The notes: generated by a model not told the origin, from the letters alone. A DNA stretch of 64,000 nt from Hordeum vulgare subsp. vulgare (GCF_904849725.1 NC_058523.1:335957948-336021947), one strand, 5' to 3'. Positions 11,817 to 24,557 are shown, counted from the stretch's first letter. Program-made: numbers and translations.

Positions 11817-12463
11817 ACTATTAAAGCCGCATGTTAAAAGGGGCAAGACTGCCGCATAGAAGAAGAAGAAGAAAAGCAAAACAGGTGCACGCGAGTCATC
11901 TGTTGTGGGCGAGTCACAGAACATTGAAGAACTATGTAAGGTAAATGTCTATATTGTCCCCTTATTATGCCACATGCTATTCTAATCATTCAACTTATTC
12001 TCAGGGGGGGTGATGTTGAAAGTGACGCTGAAGATGCTGAGGTAATTTCAATATCTTCTCGCTCAAATATTTCCTTGGAAAGACCTCAAAGTTCCTATGA
12101 ATCATCCACATGCTCATTTGGATCCTAACTTCCTTTTGAAGAAGGCTTTATATACTCCAAAATGCCACACCCGTAGCTCCTCACGTGATCTTATGGCGGG
12201 TCTCCCTAAGAAAACATCCGGTCGTAAACGCGACACTCATGTGCCTTCTCTTTCTTTATCAAATGTAGCTTGTTTGTCAATTTGCTTCAGCTCACAAGAT
12301 TTTTCCACTGCAATAAGTGTCTCCTCCTTCATCTGGCGATTCAACATCTTCAAAACTTCCTCCCCTTGTTCGTCTCTCAGGGTAGATCACTACTTGTTTT
12401 AGCAGCGCTTGCTTCAAAACTTTACATGTCATTATACATACCTTAACATTTCTTTTTTAGGGC

Positions 12464-12959
12464 TCAAGCAAAGAAAAGAAAAGCTGATGGGTCAACCCAA
12501 AATAATGAAACACCTGAAGTGGATGAGACAGATGCCTATATCCTTGATACCCTGGTTGAACCAGCTGAAACTTATGTTGAACCTCCTCAGAGTAATGATA
12601 TGGATAATATCCCTGACATTCAAGCCGACCCAGCAAAAACTGACGGTGTGACCATGGACCCGAGTCAGAAAGAAAATCTCAACCCGCCAAGCCCCGTGAA
12701 GTCATCCAAAGATGCCATGCTTGAAGAAGAGGTTGTCCTTATTACTGGGACGGGTCACGCGACACCCGTCCTTAATGTGTTGGCTAAGCATACTGCCAAG
12801 GATGTCTCAACCGAAATAGACAAAGGGAAAGCTAAACTTGAGCTTCTCAATATTGAGAAACTGGACTTTGAAGAGTTGAACGCGGGATATCTAAACCACC
12901 TCTCCATGAGCCAGGACCTGGAAGCTGGCCTGGTAAATATGATGAAGAAAAGATACTAG
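12464..12959 (+). pseudogene. E1 antisense ORF, middle exon
   Basis: An exon follows a pyrimidine-rich acceptor (ttcttttttag) near 12,462. Read in the 12,519-12,959 frame it starts AQAKKRK and is acidic, Pro- and Asp-rich, ending in a helical segment (IEKLDFEEL.AGYL). E2 has the matching exons inverted at 52,002-52,250 (AQAKKRK start) and 51,705-51,938 (YEKLEFEQL). Low-complexity acidic linkers followed by coiled-coil segments are usual for this protein group. It is one part of a multi-exon antisense gene; whether it is spliced today is unknown. Confidence 0.6.
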
Positions 12960-12998
12960 GTATGGTGTTGTGTAATAAATTACCCCGTATATCCCTCT

Positions 12999-13500
12999 GT
13001 AGCCCCCAAGAACCGGGTCATCTTCTTGAAGATGAGCTGGGTCTTTATAATAATGTTGAAAAGTTCAACCTATAGCCCCCAAGGGACGGGTCATATTTTT
13101 GAAGATGAACCGGGTCTTGTTTAATAACCTTGAAAACATCAACCTGTAACCCCCAAGGATTGGGTCATCTTCTTGAAGATGAGTCGGGTCTTGTTTAATA
13201 ACCTTGAAAACTTCAACCTGTAGCCTCCAAGGGTCGGGTCATCTTCTTGAAGATGAGTCGGGTCTTGTTTAATAACCCTGAAAACTTCAACTTCTAGCCC
13301 CCAAGGGCGGGTCATCTTCTTGAAGATGAGTCGGGTCTTGTTTAATAACCTTGAAAACTTCAACTTGAAGACCCCATGGGCTGAGTCATCTTCTTGAAGA
13401 TGAGTCGTGTCTTGTTTAATAACCTTGAAAACTTCAACCTATAGCCCCTAAGGGCCAGGTCTTGTCTAATAATTTTGAAAAAGCTAGTACATTAGCCCCC
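12999..13500 (+). repeat. ~73-bp minisatellite in E1 antisense gene
   Basis: About seven imperfect direct copies, spaced 71-74 bp, anchored by agcccccaagg near 13,002, 13,073, 13,147, 13,221, 13,295, 13,369 and 13,442. Most units contain the perfect hairpin atcttc-tt-gaagat. The array lies between two exons of the antisense ORF and has a counterpart at the same place in E2 (51,110-51,655). The frame at 13,139-13,363 (minus) is only a reading of the repeat. Confidence 0.85.
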
Positions 13501-14591
13501 AAGTGTCAAGTGTATTGCTTGCAATGTGCTTGAGACTTGACGTCAAATGATCAATCCGACCAGGCAGTACCAAGGTAACTTATTCACCCTGCTTGATTAT
13601 GTAGGAAACTATAAGTCAAGCTGACTCATCCTTGAGTGGTATGAAAAAAAGTTTGGGACGTCAACAAGATGCCAGGGCTGTAGCTGAAGATATACTTTGA
13701 GTCTCTTTGGTAGAACTAGAAAAAGTCAAGGCTGAGCACATACTATACAAAGAGCCAGCTGAAGTTGACAAAGCCGCCTTGTTGAAATGTGCTAAAAACG
13801 CCGAGGGCCAGCTGAAACTAGTCACAGAAGAATTGGCTAGTCTTCGGCGACACATCTCCAAGATGACCAGTGTTGTCTTTGGTAAGTCTTTCACACATCG
13901 TCCTTTGTAACCATTGTAAAGGACACAAGGCACCAGGCGACCTATCTTTCATTTGTTCCTTGCAGGCCCTCGATCCGCCAATCTTCAGGATGAATGTGTG
14001 ATGAAGCTAAAGGCGCTATATACCCTGACAGAACAACTCTGTGATGGCGGCTTACTCACTATCAAGGATGTGTGGGGTGATAAAGACCCGGTAAAATACA
14101 TCAGGGATATGATGAGGCGGCTCTCAACCATACCCCAGCATATAGAGGAAATAAAGAAATCATCCGCATGGAAAGGCGTGATCACGGCTATGAGCCGGTC
14201 TTTAGCATATGCTCCAGAACTCAAGCTAGACGAAATAGCACGCGGGTTTCCTGAGTATCAGGATGATGGCTCAGAATTTACGCAAGAAGACTATGCCCAA
14301 TGCGTAAGGGATGTTCGTGCTGCAGCGAGCTTGCTTGCCGAGAGCCTTGACCTGTCTAAGTATGAGTCGGCTTACGATGAGAACCATAAACGTATGGCGC
14401 CTCCCAGTTTTGCACCAATGGATTTGACTCCTCGGCGTCGTAAGCATCTTTTTGCCTCTGATGCTGACCCATCAACCATCTTGACAGAGGAAGCTGAATT
14501 TTATGCCTTACTCAATTGCACCTGGGATGTGGATAACTTCCAGATCCAAGACGTCGAAATCTCGGCACAGGGTGACCCGGAGGCGACTTAG
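13501..14591 (+). pseudogene. E1 antisense ORF, last two exons
   Basis: A coiled-coil exon (VELEKVKAEH..., about 13,650-13,881) ends at a GTAAGT donor. The last exon opens after a ccttgcag acceptor at 13,966 and stays open to the stop at 14,589-14,591. The join is phase 1 and the intron 84 bp. E2 has the same donor, acceptor and phase with an 81-bp intron. The last exon encodes about 208 residues with conserved blocks (LTEQL, SLAYAPELK, EFTQEDY) and is intact. Inference: the exon structure has been under selection in the element's past. Function is unknown; the upstream exons carry stops, so this copy is called a pseudogene. Confidence 0.65.
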
Positions 14592-15705
14592 ATGAGGTGA
14601 CCCTCGAAACTTCAACCTAAAGAAAAAGACTGAACCGGGAGGAAACTTGCCACCGGGTTAACATGGAAAAGACTTTTGTCCTTTACGAGCCATGTAATTT
14701 GTTTTTGAATATACTTAAACTGCTATATATTTCCATGAGTATGGATGCCAAAACTTTCCCGGCGTTACCTTGTAATATAAGTCGACTGTTTGAGCTGTCA
14801 CTTGTTAGGAAGTATGTTTTATTCCCCTCCTTGAAATGAAGGACCCTTAGAACCGCCAAATTTGGATGAGTCAGTACAACTGTTGGATCTCTGCCTGAAA
14901 ATGTAACACCATATGCGGTGAACAATAAGCCGACTCAGTGAGTCACGACGGGTAGACGGGCTTGCAAGGCTCTACTCGTTCCCTAAGAGGTTTTTGCAAA
15001 AACCTTTATGTTTTTAGACTAGCGGATCAATCTTAATTCAAGCTTCAGTGAAGCGGGTTCTATGAACCCATGGTTTTTCTATTATCCATATGCTAACTCT
15101 CGCAAGCACCTCAATGTTTTAACTTTCGAAGTTCAGGGTCCAAGATTGGATTGACTCGCCAAGAGTACACAGAGCTTATGGGACGAGTCACAAAACATAC
15201 AGTCCAGTATAACCATTGTAATGCGTTAATTTTTCGCTAGCCAAGAGGGTATTAAGGCGGGACTCAATGAGTCAGAAGCCCCCAAGTGACCTATGATCAA
15301 GGAAAAATGAGCAGAGGATTGCAGAAGACAATGCTATTACTACTAAACAACCTAGGGACTAGTAGCCCCTAAGTAAGCCGTGTTTTATCGTTCATGATCA
15401 TACATTGGCGCCTATGTTTGAACCATGCATCATGGCACTTGGTCCTCTTTGGCTTACTAGTATCTATGTTTGAACGATCACAACAGGGCGACTCGTTCTC
15501 TTTGATACTAATAGCATCCATGTTTGAATGGCCTCCTTGGCGGCGGCTCATCCTCTTGGGCGGCTTATTTAATCAATAAAGACTCATGCTCAACATATAA
15601 GCTCAAACGGAAGAGACCCCAAATTTCATGGGCGCGGGCTTTATTGATGTGATATAAAGAGTACACAAACATTGAACTATGTACATGGATAAGGAGCCAA
15701 TGGAT
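14592..15705. other. E1 spacer between antisense ORF and integrase
   Basis: No gene is seen. It contains three loose direct repeats built on tatgtttgaac near 15,410, 15,465 and 15,520, matched in inverted form in E2 around 49,020-49,130. The two convergent coding units of the E family end on either side of this spacer. Confidence 0.55.
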
Positions 15706-16810
15706 CTAAGTGTAGTAAGGCCGCAGATGAGCAATGTTCCACGGGTGGGTCGTCTCTTCCTCCGAGGATGGCTTGTCAGGGCGTAGATCAATCAAGTAAT
15801 AAGAGCCGTTGTGAAGGCTTTTGCTGACGATGAACGGTCCTTCCCATGGAGGCAAGAGCTTGTGCATGCCCGTGTGATCTTGACTCAGTCGAAGCACTAA
15901 GTCGCCCTCCTCGAAGATCCGGCTCTTGACTCTTCAATTGTGATAATGACGCAGGTCTTGTTGGTAGATAGCCGATCATGTTGCGGCTAAATCACACTCC
16001 TCCTCCAGAGCATTCAAGGAATCCTGATGTGCTTTCTCATTATCTGCTTCTACGTATGTGGCGACTCTGGGAGAATTATGCCTTATATCGCTTGGAAGAA
16101 CCGCTTCAACCCCATAGACGAGGAAAAAAGGAGTGTAACCAGTGGATCTGTTTGTTGTTGTTCTGATGCTCCAAAGTACGAAAGGAAGCTCTTCAACCCA
16201 ACAACCCGGAGTGCGCTACAAAGGAACCATGATCCGGGGCTTGATTCCATGCAAGATTTCTTGGTTAGCCCACTCAGCTTGACCATTGGACTGTGGATGA
16301 GCCAGTGCAGACACATCAAGCCTTATGTGCTCTCGTTGCCAAAACTCCTTCATTGCCCCCTTAGACAAATTAGTACCATTATCAGTAATGATGTTGTGGG
16401 GATAACCAAAATGGAAAATCATCTTCTTGAGGAACTTAGCTGTCGTCTCTGCCTCACAATTGCTCACCAGCTCTGCTTCGAACCACTTCTTAAATTTATC
16501 AACCGCCACCAATAGATGGGTCTTTTTGTTGGAAGACATTTTAAACAAGCCAACCATATCAAGCCCCCAAACTGTGAAAGGTCATGTAATTGGGATCATG
16601 CGCAACTCCTGAGCCGGCACATGTACTTGACGTCCAAACTTCTGACATCCATGACACCGACGCACTATATCCTCTGCATCGGCATGAACCGTCAACCAGT
16701 AGAAACCATGGCGAAAAGCTTTTGACACCAAAGATCGTGACCCAGCGTGACGTCCACACTCATCTGCATGTATCTCATTGAGAATATATTGCCCTTCTTC
16801 CGGCAAAACA
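15706..16810 (-). pseudogene. E1 integrase
   Basis: Integrase would insert the cDNA copy into the genome. Reading the minus strand, the zinc-binding HHCC region is at 16,582-16,806 (H.DECGRH, CHGC). The catalytic core at 16,216-16,557 includes the ITDNGTN motif with its Asp and the Glu in QSNGQAE. The C-terminal part at 15,706-15,897 contains WEGPF and WNIAHLRPYY. A TGA at 16,582-16,584, where a Trp codon is expected, separates zinc and core regions. Further frame breaks lie between about 15,900 and 16,216. No chromodomain is seen after the GPF motif. It is the last pol domain before the antisense ORF. E2 retains only its final 23 codons. Confidence 0.8.
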
Positions 16811-16862
16811 CACCGCTAAAAAACCCCACACGTGCTTTGTTTGTGTTACTCGCCTTTATGTA

Positions 16863-17600
16863 TCACCATGGACTTGCACCGCCCGCGATTTTTCTAGCAA
16901 AAATTTCATCAGTTGGCAACTCGCCTCGGGCAAGATAAGCCATGTACGGTACTTTCCAGTCAGGAATCGCTCGGAGAGCCCTCACCAACTGTGATTCTGG
17001 ATCAGGAACTGCTATGTCTTTTTCAGAAAGAAACTTCACAAAAGGGTTATGTAAGATATCCAAGAACACATACGGGGGAACATGCTTACATTGTGATCCA
17101 AATCGCGATAAAGCATCAGCCGCCTTGTTGTGTCGACGATCAATGTGATCAACCTGGTAACCATGAACATGACCCGCCACTTTAGTGACCGCATGCCTAT
17201 AATATTCCATCAATGGGTCTTTGGAATCCGAGGTCCCTGATACTTACTGGGCCACCAAATCTGAGTTTCCTAAGCATCTGACTCAGCTAAGGTTCGTCTC
17301 CTTAGCTATCCTAAGCCCATGGTGAAACGCGTCATACACATCCGCATTGTTGGTACAAGGAAACACGAGTCGCGAAACAAAGCAAAACTCGTCGCCTCGT
17401 GGGGAAGATAATACCACTCCAGTGCTAGAGCCTTCCAACTTCATAGAACCATCAAAATGAATAGTCCAGTATGTGTTATTAGGCATATCTTCCGGAATCT
17501 GCAACTCAGTCCAATCATTGATAAAGTCCACCAGAGATTGAGACTTGATTGATGTGCGAGGCATATACTTCACATGATGAGGACCAAGCTCTATTGACCA
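16863..17600 (-). pseudogene. E1 second (archaeal-type) RNase H and linker
   Basis: The minus strand at 17,283-17,573 encodes a second RNase H-like domain with WTIHFDGSMK and a SSTGVVL strand, the pattern of the RVT_3/archaeal-type RNase H found in Tat-lineage elements. The frame at 16,863-17,213 continues with HIDRRHNKAADALS, the usual C-terminal His/Asp block of this domain, and then a linker toward integrase. A break lies between 17,213 and 17,283. This second RNase H beyond the normal one is the main reason for assigning E1 to the Tat group. That assignment follows established knowledge of plant gypsy lineages, not a tree. Confidence 0.7.
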
Positions 17601-17630
17601 CTTAGCAAACCGCCAAGTGGCCTCTCGGTA

Positions 17631-17918
17631 CTATATAATATCCCCAATTGGCGCAGAACTGACGACAGTGATTGGATGCTCCAAGAAGTAGTGCTTCAAC
17701 TTCCGGATTGCCATAAAAATCCCAAAGATCAGCTTCTGCCAATGTGGATATCGCTGTTTGGACAGGGTCAATACTTGATTGACAAAATATATTAGCCGCT
17801 GAATAGGATATTCCTTGCCTTCTTCCTTGCGTTCAACAACCACCGCTACACTCACCGCTTTAGATTTAGAAGCAATGTACAATAGCATTGGTTCTTTATT
17901 AGCTGGGGCTGCTAGCAC
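17631..17918 (-). pseudogene. E1 RNase H adjoining RT
   Basis: On the minus strand the frame reads PMLLYIASKSKAVSVAVVVE, LIYFVNQVL and KQRYPHWQKL, the hallmark strands of the retrotransposon RNase H that follows RT. It overlaps the end of the RT frame by a few bases in a different frame, so a frameshift separates them. The domain would degrade the RNA strand during cDNA synthesis. It stops near 17,631, before the second RNase H. Confidence 0.75.
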
Positions 17919-19054
17919 GGGGGCTCAACAAGTTGCTTAGTAAGGGCCTCGAAAACCTCATTAGCCACATCGGTCCAAATGAAGTCATCCGTTTTTCTGA
18001 GCAACTGATAAAGAGGGATGGCCTTCTCACCAAGGCGACTAATGAAACGACTCAGTGCTGCAATACGACCTGCCATACACTGAACCTGATTAATGTTAGC
18101 CGGCTTCCCAAGCGAAGTTATCGCCTTGATCTTGTCCGGGTTAGCTTCAATGCCACGCTCGGACACCAGGAATCCTAGTAATTTTCCTGCAGGAACCCCA
18201 AACACATACTTGGTCGGGTTAAGCTTCATCAGATACACCCGGAGGTTGGCAATTGTCTCCTTAAGATTGCATAGAAGTGTCTCCTTCTTTTGTGACTTCA
18301 CCACGATGTCATCGACATAAGCATGAACATTACGTTCGATCTGACTGTGCAAACAATTTTGAATGCAACGTTGATAAGTCCCGCGCTCTTGAGTCCAAAA
18401 GGATCGAAACATAGCAAAAAACACCAAAAGGACTGATAAAGGTTTTTTTATCATGGTCCTCCTTGGCCATCTTGATCTGGTGATAACCATAGTACGCATC
18501 CAGAAAGCACAAATGTTCACAACCTGTCGTAGAGTCAATGATTTGATCGATACGGAGAATGGCAAAAGGATCCTTTGTACAAGTTTTGCTAAGGTCCGTA
18601 TAGTCGATGCACATGCAAAAAGTGTGTTCTTCTTGAGAACTAAGACTAGGTAAGCTAACCACTAAGGAACAAAAACCTCGACGATGAACCCGGCGGCCAA
18701 GTGCCGGGCGACTTCTTCTCCAATTGCTTTACACCTCTCCTCATTAAAACGATGGAGGTACTAACGAACCGGCTTCATCTTGGGATCTAGATTGAGATGG
18801 TGCTCAGCGAATTCTCTCGGTACTCCTGGCCTGTCAGAAGGTTTCCATGCGAAGATGTCCCGATTCTCACAGATGAATTCGATGAGCGCGCTTTCCTATT
18901 TGGGATCCAAGCCAGTCCCAATAGTAAACTGCTTGGAAGACTCGCCAGGGATGAAATGATTTTTTTGGTATCATGTGCGGGCTTGAACTTAAGTGCGGCT
19001 CAGAATCAATAGTTGGCTTTTTGAGCCGGTTCATGTCAGCTCGGACCACATTGC
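17912..19054 (-). pseudogene. E1 reverse transcriptase
   Basis: Reverse transcriptase copies the element RNA. The N-terminal region is at 18,660-18,867 (DIFAWKPSD, HHLNLDPKMKPVR), fingers/palm at 18,330-18,662 (FLDAYYGYHQI) and the catalytic AYVDDIVV motif at about 18,308-18,322 in the 17,912-18,565 frame. Damage includes a TAG after KPVR, another before WLA near 18,660, and a frameshift near 18,410. The segment 18,867-19,054 is the linker from protease (NVVRADMNRLKKP), and it continues across N2 at 26,185. The equivalent linker in E3 is at 63,830-63,920. The motifs make the call firm; it is inactive. Confidence 0.85.
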
Positions 19055-20709
19055 TGATGACGAGATGATTTATATACTTCTCACCCCTCGTTGGATACCC
19101 CAATTGGAAGGTGGAGATGTAGTCAGCAGGAAATTTCCCTCACAAGGAGACTGTAAGGTTTATCGAACCAGAAGTACTCCTAGGCTCAACAAGTAGGTGT
19201 CTACTACCCGTGTCTTAGCAGAAGACGTGGACCTGCACACACAACAATTAACTTTGCTCCCAACGAGTACAGAGAGGTTGTCAATCTCTCCGGCCTTGTA
19301 GTTTGCAAAGGATCAAAACACAAGCCGGAAGGTAATAGTGATTGCAACGGAAAAGTAAATGAAAGCGGTAAATGATGGATGTGTAAACAATGATGGTGAT
19401 ATGGATCGGAGTCACATGATGTTCACTAGTGATGTCTCTCTCCCAAAAGACAATAAACAACTATGCTAGAGTAAACAAATTGCAGTTGGGCAATTGACAG
19501 AATTATGATCGCACGACAATGCTAATTATGCTCCTTGATAGTATGAGGTTCAATAGTAATGGGTAGTACGCTAAGACAAGTAGACCGTTTATTCATCGGT
19601 ATCTACTTACTAATCATCCACCTTGAGATATCTATCGAGAACATGTCTCCGGTATTAAGTTGTGAGACCCACCCAAAGTGTAAACTCAAAGCAGCGGACA
19701 ACTGCATTAGCAAACTATGTGTAAGGTAATCAATCCTTGCAACCATGGTCACAAGCACCGTTGTTTTCTCCCTGGTGGCAACAAGCACATCCCCTAGTCT
19801 CATGTTTCAGTCACTCAAGCTAGACATTGAGGGGCCCGAACCCACAATCATGCATAATGCTCCCTCTTGGAGTTACGATCTACTACTTGGCCAAAGTAAT
19901 AAAAAGCAACGGAGAACATGCAAGAATCACTAAGGAACATAATATAAAAGGATAACAAATATATAACTGATAACAATCTGAACATAATCTCATAATCCAT
20001 CGGATACCAATAAACCGAGCATAGCAAAAGCAAGAGGATTACATAGATGCCTTGATCATGTAGGGTAGCTCACAAGGACTAACCATTGAAGCAGAAGATT
20101 GCAGAGAAGACATCACATAGCTACTAGTCTGGACTCATGGTCCAAGGAGGACAAGTCCCGGCACGTCCGGGAAGCGTCCATGGCGGTGGAGAAGCTCCCG
20201 GAGGTCAATCCTCCCACCGGTAGGGTGCCGGGAAGAGGTCTCCTGACACTCCCGATCTTGGAAGCGCTGCGGCGGTGGAACGATGGAGAAATTTGCGATT
20301 CCAGAAAGTCTGCGAGGGTTTCCTCACGGAACACTAAATATAGGCCAAAGGAGGTCACCGGAGGAGATGGGTCCCACCCATGCGACCTCCTGGCGCGGCC
20401 TAGGGCCTGGCCGCACCACCAGGCCACCTGGGAGGCCCCTAGTCCCCCTCAGGCCCTCCTTCGGTGATCCCGAAGCTTCTGTTTCGCTGATTTTTTATAT
20501 ATTTTTCTGGACTTTTTCAGGCTTCGGAAAATTGGTAAAAGCCCCTGCAAAATAGACATCAGCAGACAGAAACTGGCACTGGGTGCACTGAGTTAGTAGG
20601 TTAGTCCAAGTGTGTGTAAAATGATATAAAAGTGTAACAAAACATATAACATTGTCACCCAAAAGATCATGGAACAAGCATAAATTATAGATACATTTGG
20701 GACGTATCA
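19055..20709 (-). repeat. 3' LTR of N2
   Basis: 1,655 bp from tgatgacgagatg to gacgtatca, a direct repeat of 24,558-26,184. On the minus strand the preceding internal bases (aagcttggggatg) form the polypurine tract. Several short frames in both LTR copies are not genes. Confidence 0.9.
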
Positions 20710-23605
20710 ACATCCCCAAGCTTAATTTATGCTCGTCCTCGAGTAGATAAATGATAACACAATAATTTATGTGGTGACATGCTAACACACAAATAAGAAC
20801 TTCAAAGCAAAGCAAGTGAAATATGCAATTCAAGTCAAGACAATAACAAGCAAGAGTCTATATCTAGTATTGAATTTAGCAAGGTAAGAACATAAAGGTG
20901 CAAGAGCTCTCGCTGTCCGTGACTCGAATGTCTCCAAATGGTGTTTGCGTGCAAGAGGTGGGAGATGGGTTCAGAGATAAAATATTTTTTAATTGAGAAC
21001 TCAATCTACTAAACCTCACACTTAGTCTCCTTCGGAATCTTATTTTGACTCATCCCCAGACAACTTGTCAAGCACAAGTCAAAATGATCCTCTCCCTTTC
21101 GATTTTGAGCACAAATGCAATGGATGAGCATGAGCAAGATATGTTGGCACTTAGGATGGCAAATAGAATAATGATGGGGAAGGAAGACAAAAATGTGTGA
21201 AAGAATCACATCAATAAGGTCAACCATAGGCGAGAGAAAGCCAAATGATAGATATGATGTGAGGAGTACGGATTGCCATGTAACGGATGCACGTATGAGC
21301 TAAGGTAAGCTCTCCAATGGAACTAGTGGGAGTGCATCCAACTTGTTTGCTCATGAAGACCTAGAGCTCATTTGAGGAGGCTCATCATTGGAATATGCAA
21401 ACCAAGTTCTATAGTGTAAGAGTCCCCACATAGTTATGCATGAATGATAATCTCTATGTAGTACCAATATAACAATGTAGTACGAGTGTGGATCTTTCAA
21501 AAGGAATTGTAGTGTTGCCCCTTTCTCTCTTTTTATTTCTTTTTATTTTTCTTTTTCTCTTTTTTTTTATTTCTGTGGCCTCTTTGGCTCTTTCTTTTTT
21601 TATCTCTCATTTGTCCTCTTTGGGATCTTTTGTTTTGTCTGCTTTGGGATCTTTTCCTCACTTATGGGCAACACACTATGTTTTACATGAATAGAAGGAA
21701 AAAATCATCACACTTTATAAGAAGTACTCAACATAAAGACAAGTGAAAACTATCATAGTGTATGCAAATGTATGACTCTGCCAGTGTAGTAGGATATGCA
21801 ATGATACTAACGCATCATGCAGCAATAATGAGGGCAAGGCCCAACTAGCATGCGGCTCTACGATCAAGGAAAAGCATGTATGACATGAAGATCAAGTCAT
21901 GAGATGGTGGATGTTGCATGCAATGTATCTCGAAAAGGCTATGGAAATGCCTTAATAGGTAGGTATGGTGACTGTTTTGAGGAAAGATATAATGAGGCTT
22001 ATGTATGACAGAGCGTATCATGTCATGGGTTTGGATGCACCGGCGGAGTTTGCACCAACTCTCAACGTGAGAAAGGGCAATGCACGGCACCGAAGATGCT
22101 AGCAAAATATGGATGAGGGAAGTGCCAACAATCAAATACTAACATTAGTCCAAAGAACTCATACAATTATTATCAGTAACTCTCTATCTAGTTAGGAAAT
22201 TCACAAAGAGACAAGTACCCCAAGCAGGAATGTTTGGGGGTTTGGTTATCCTTGCACATCCTAGACTTATGGTAACGTGAGGGTACTCTATATATTCCAA
22301 CCCCTCGAGAGTTTAGCGATCAATTTAGTAGCTAGAGTTCTCAACTAATTTTAGTTTTTGAAAGACACACGGATTTCCCAAAATACGACATCTATCACTA
22401 ATAGGCTCAAGCTCTTGGCACCAATAGTCCAAACATTATTCAAATCAATACCTCAAAATTATTGCAAGTTACTACTATACATAAATAGCAACCTCAATTA
22501 CCTACTCATGCAAGACACACAACTCAGTGCAATGAGACAAATCTCTAAACAAGATAAGCATGATAACTCAAGAGAGTTCCAAAATCAACCTAAATAAAAT
22601 CTCTTAAAAAGATAAGCATAAAAACTAAGAGCTAGGCAAGAGAGTAGCTACGAAAAGATGACGAACACACGAAAAATATAAGCATGAAAATCTATGTTGT
22701 GTTCTAGAGTGGAATGGAGCGTGTCTCACTCCCAAACAAGGTAGGCTAGGTTCCGACTTGTTATGACCAGAAAACAAAACTAAAACTAAACTAAAAAGCA
22801 AATAGCGGGATGCTCCGAGCATAGCACATATCATATGAAGTGATAAAAATATAGCATGGAGATGGACGAACTGATGATTGTTGATAGAGAAGGGGATGCA
22901 CGGGGGCATCACCAAGCTTATATGCTTGAGTCTCCTTGAAGTTTTCTAGGGGTGCATGGGGGCATCCCCAAGCTTGAGCGCTTGACACTCATGTATCTTC
23001 TTTCATCATCTCTCCCATCGTATACTTGAAAACTCCCTTCATATGAAACTCATCATAAGCTGATTAGAGTGGTTAGTTCCCTTAACAAAATAATTCATTA
23101 CCTGCTGGAAATAAAGATTTTCATGAAAATCTACTGTTTCTTATAGATGCCAAAAGGTTTTTGCAAATAAAAAGCAAGCTTAGGATTTGCAAAACAATGA
23201 AAACGCAAAACATGGCAGAATTTGTGAAAAACAGAAGAACATGTAGTAAATAATTTATTCGGGGCACTTCTAAAACTCAAATTAAAAAACTCAGAACATA
23301 TGCCAGAAAGGCAATTATATAGAGCATGTTGTCAAAAGAATTCAGATAAAAAAGATGATCTGGTGATTTTTGGCGAATGTTTCCGTCAAGCAGACAAAAT
23401 CTGTTTCTGGACAACATATCACAATTTTTGAACGTTCTTGCAATCGGAGGCTAAAACTTGGCAAAAAACTTAAAAATAAAGATACAATGATGTTGCTACA
23501 GTAGAAACACACATTAAGACCACTAAAAACTCAAAGTAAAGATAACAAGCGTTGTCTCCCAATAGCTCTTTCTTTATAGCCATATAGATAGGCTTAAGAT
23601 TTTAA

Positions 23606-23998
23606 TTATGCTCTCGTAGGAATAAGAGTTGTAGAACAAAAGTGATCATCAAGAAGCAAATACCAAACACATTTAAGTCTAACATGCTTCCTATGCATAG
23701 GAATATTGCAATAGAATAATTCATTGTAGCACAAAGCAATAAGCATAGGAAGGCAAAACAAGTGCAGCTTCAAAACCTTCAACATAAAGAGAGGGAACTT
23801 GATATTATTGAAATATCTATAAGCATATGTTCCCTTGTTATAATAATTTTCAGTGGGATCATGAATAAACACAAAAATATAAGTATCAGATAAAGCATTG
23901 TTTCCATGATCGACATGCAAAAAGGTACTCTTACTCTCCACATCTTTGGGGAGCCCATGGTTAGGACATTTTAGCATTAAAGTTGTCAGTCTCCCCAA
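23606..23998 (-). CDS. Unknown ORF of N2 (130 codons)
   Basis: This frame is the N2 counterpart of the C-terminal half of the N1 ORF. Shared features in the same order are HVDH.N, a short acidic/aromatic run with DPT, FPLFMLK and IPMHRKHVRLKC. It is shorter than the 236-codon N1 protein. The upstream sequence (24,000-24,520, minus) shows scattered similarity, suggesting the N-terminal half has been lost to frameshifts. No known domain is recognised. It lies downstream of the primer site and is the only frame in N2 conserved between elements. Confidence 0.5.
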   Translation of the reverse strand: MGRLTTLMLKCPNHGLPKDVESKSTFLHVDHGNNALSDTYIFVFIHDPTENYYNKGTYAYRYFNNIKFPLFMLKVLKLHLFCLPMLIALCYNELFYCNIPMHRKHVRLKCVWYLLLDDHFCSTTLIPTRA

Positions 23999-24529
23999 GC
24001 TTGAGCTATGCTCTCTCCGTCATGAGGATAGAAACTATAAACATAATTCCTATTCTGATGGACTTCATGAAGAGGATAAAACTTGGACTAAAAGAGAGAC
24101 TGGATCTCTTCCCAATCCCGTACGTGAGAATCATCTAGTAGCCTATATCATTCCAATGCTTTTCCTTTCAGTGACAAGGCAACTAATTTCCTCATGACTC
24201 CATCTCTTGTCAAACCTGAAATCTTAAACAACTCACGAAGTTTTGTAAGTTTCAACAAATGAATACTAGATTGACTATTCCATCTCCTACCTAACAATCA
24301 TTCCTAATTGTTTCAATTATCCCAAGTGGTATTTTGAAAGGGATACATTCAGTAGGTGGTGGAGACTTTTATACCACGGGTGTGGTAAAGCGACCTTCCC
24401 CAAGCAGCGAACTAAGAGTGCAGTTTTCCATAAGCCTAACTAGTCATGCCAATCATGAAAAACAAACTAACAAGACTAAAAAGCAAAGGTAAAAGATAAT
24501 GTGCAATCCCCCTATCTTGAAGACTGGAG

Positions 24530-24547
24530 TCCCCGGTAACGGTGCTA
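24530..24547 (-). other. N2 primer-binding site, decayed
   Basis: On the minus strand it reads TAGCACCGTTACCGGGGA, the tRNA-Asp site with three G-to-A changes. It lies ten bases inside the 5' LTR, the same spacing as in N1. Confidence 0.75.
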
Positions 24548-24557
24548 GGAATTCGCT

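Noticed and set aside
12999..13500. Regularly spaced repeats resembling a CRISPR array
   Set aside because: Direct contiguous 73-bp units without unique spacers, inside a plant retrotransposon; it is a minisatellite.
15706..15800. Possible chromodomain after E1 integrase
   Set aside because: The sequence ends shortly after WNIAHLRPYY with a stop; no chromodomain residues follow, consistent with a non-chromovirus.
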